Assembly: GCA_937901145.1 (NCBI GenBank)
Contig: CALCHE010000019.1
Location: 1 to 5,342, forward strand
From: an uncultured Clostridia bacterium
Lineage (GTDB): Bacteria > Bacillota > Clostridia > Oscillospirales > Acutalibacteraceae
DNA: 5,342 nt
Direction of reading: 5' to 3'
Shown here: positions 5,247-5,342 of the stretch, piece after piece
Numbering within the stretch: the first letter of the stretch is position 1
Layout of the letters: every line of letters starts with the position of its first letter
The notes under the pieces: generated by a model
Databases searched by the model: none
Told to the model about the DNA's origin: nothing
The model's input: the letters and a program-made list of their open reading frames with translations, nothing else
Position numbers and translations under genes: made by a program

Positions 5247-5342
5247 GTGCAAAGCGCAAAGTGCTAAACGCTAAACGGGCGTGTAAAACTTCGAAAAAGC
5301 AGATAGTGATACACCGCTTTTTGAACGCTAAGTGCTAAACGC
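5247..5342. repeat. Degenerate short direct repeats downstream of clpC
   Basis: Right after the clpC stop the sequence is built of 7-8 base near-repeats: GTGCAAA, GCGCAAA, GTGCTAAA, CGCTAAA. The 12-mer AGTGCTAAACGC occurs exactly at 5260-5271 and again at 5331-5342, where the window ends. Similar 'AAAGTGC' strings are familiar between genes in Clostridia, but I cannot tie them to a named element. No gene is visible here; the array may continue past the edge. Confidence 0.6.
5290..5325. terminator. Weak hairpin, possible clpC terminator
   Basis: AAAAAGC (5294-5300) pairs with GCTTTTT (5316-5322), extended past one bulged G by TTC (5290-5292) and GAA (5323-5325). An inner GTG/CAC pairing (5306-5314) could close part of the 15-base loop. 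The T-run is inside the stem and the stem is AT-rich, so it would be a poor terminator. It is the only hairpin candidate after clpC within the window, and nearly symmetric for both strands. Confidence 0.3.

Overview
The window looks like chromosomal DNA of a low-to-moderate GC Gram-positive bacterium of the Clostridia, most likely a Ruminococcaceae/Oscillospiraceae-type gut organism. The grounds are two lipoprotein signal peptides of the 'KRFLALLLAL..CLSLAACGG' style, strong AGGAGG/GAGGTG ribosome binding sites, a ClpC-type (not ClpA-type) unfoldase, and intergenic 'GTAGGGGCG..' palindromes of a kind common in these genomes. The taxonomic call is inference; no rRNA or other phylogenetic marker is present.

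Layout. (1) Positions 1-262, minus strand: the N-terminal 87 codons of an XRE/Cro-type helix-turn-helix regulator, cut by the left edge. (2) Positions 263-393: a divergent regulatory region holding a perfect consensus sigma-A promoter (TTGACA, 17 bp, TATAAT) for the rightward genes, a plausible leftward -10 for the regulator, and a 14-bp perfect palindrome between them that is a good operator candidate. (3) Positions 394-2536: two adjacent lipoprotein genes 13 bp apart, presumably one operon, closed by a very strong rho-independent terminator (2543-2581). Both proteins have nearly identical signal peptides, a charged low-complexity linker, and then degenerate YD (RHS-type) repeats to the C-terminus; the first also has a short helical 'Y-S-D-S' module. 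(4) Positions 2582-2770: a non-coding stretch with three palindromic repeat units, the outer ones in inverted orientation, around an A-rich core. (5) Positions 2808-5246: a complete, apparently intact clpC gene of 812 codons. (6) Positions 5247-5342: short degenerate direct repeats and a weak hairpin.

How it fits together. The XRE regulator probably controls itself and/or the lipoprotein operon through the shared intergenic region. The lipoproteins should be anchored on the outer face of the cytoplasmic membrane, with YD-repeat bodies of unknown function projecting outward; neither carries a toxin or core domain of full-length Rhs proteins. clpC is a separate housekeeping/stress unit insulated by the terminator. 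It lacks the ctsR-mcsA-mcsB neighbours known from Bacillus on its upstream side. The most unusual part is the regulator plus twin YD-repeat lipoprotein cassette; I cannot assign it to a described system.
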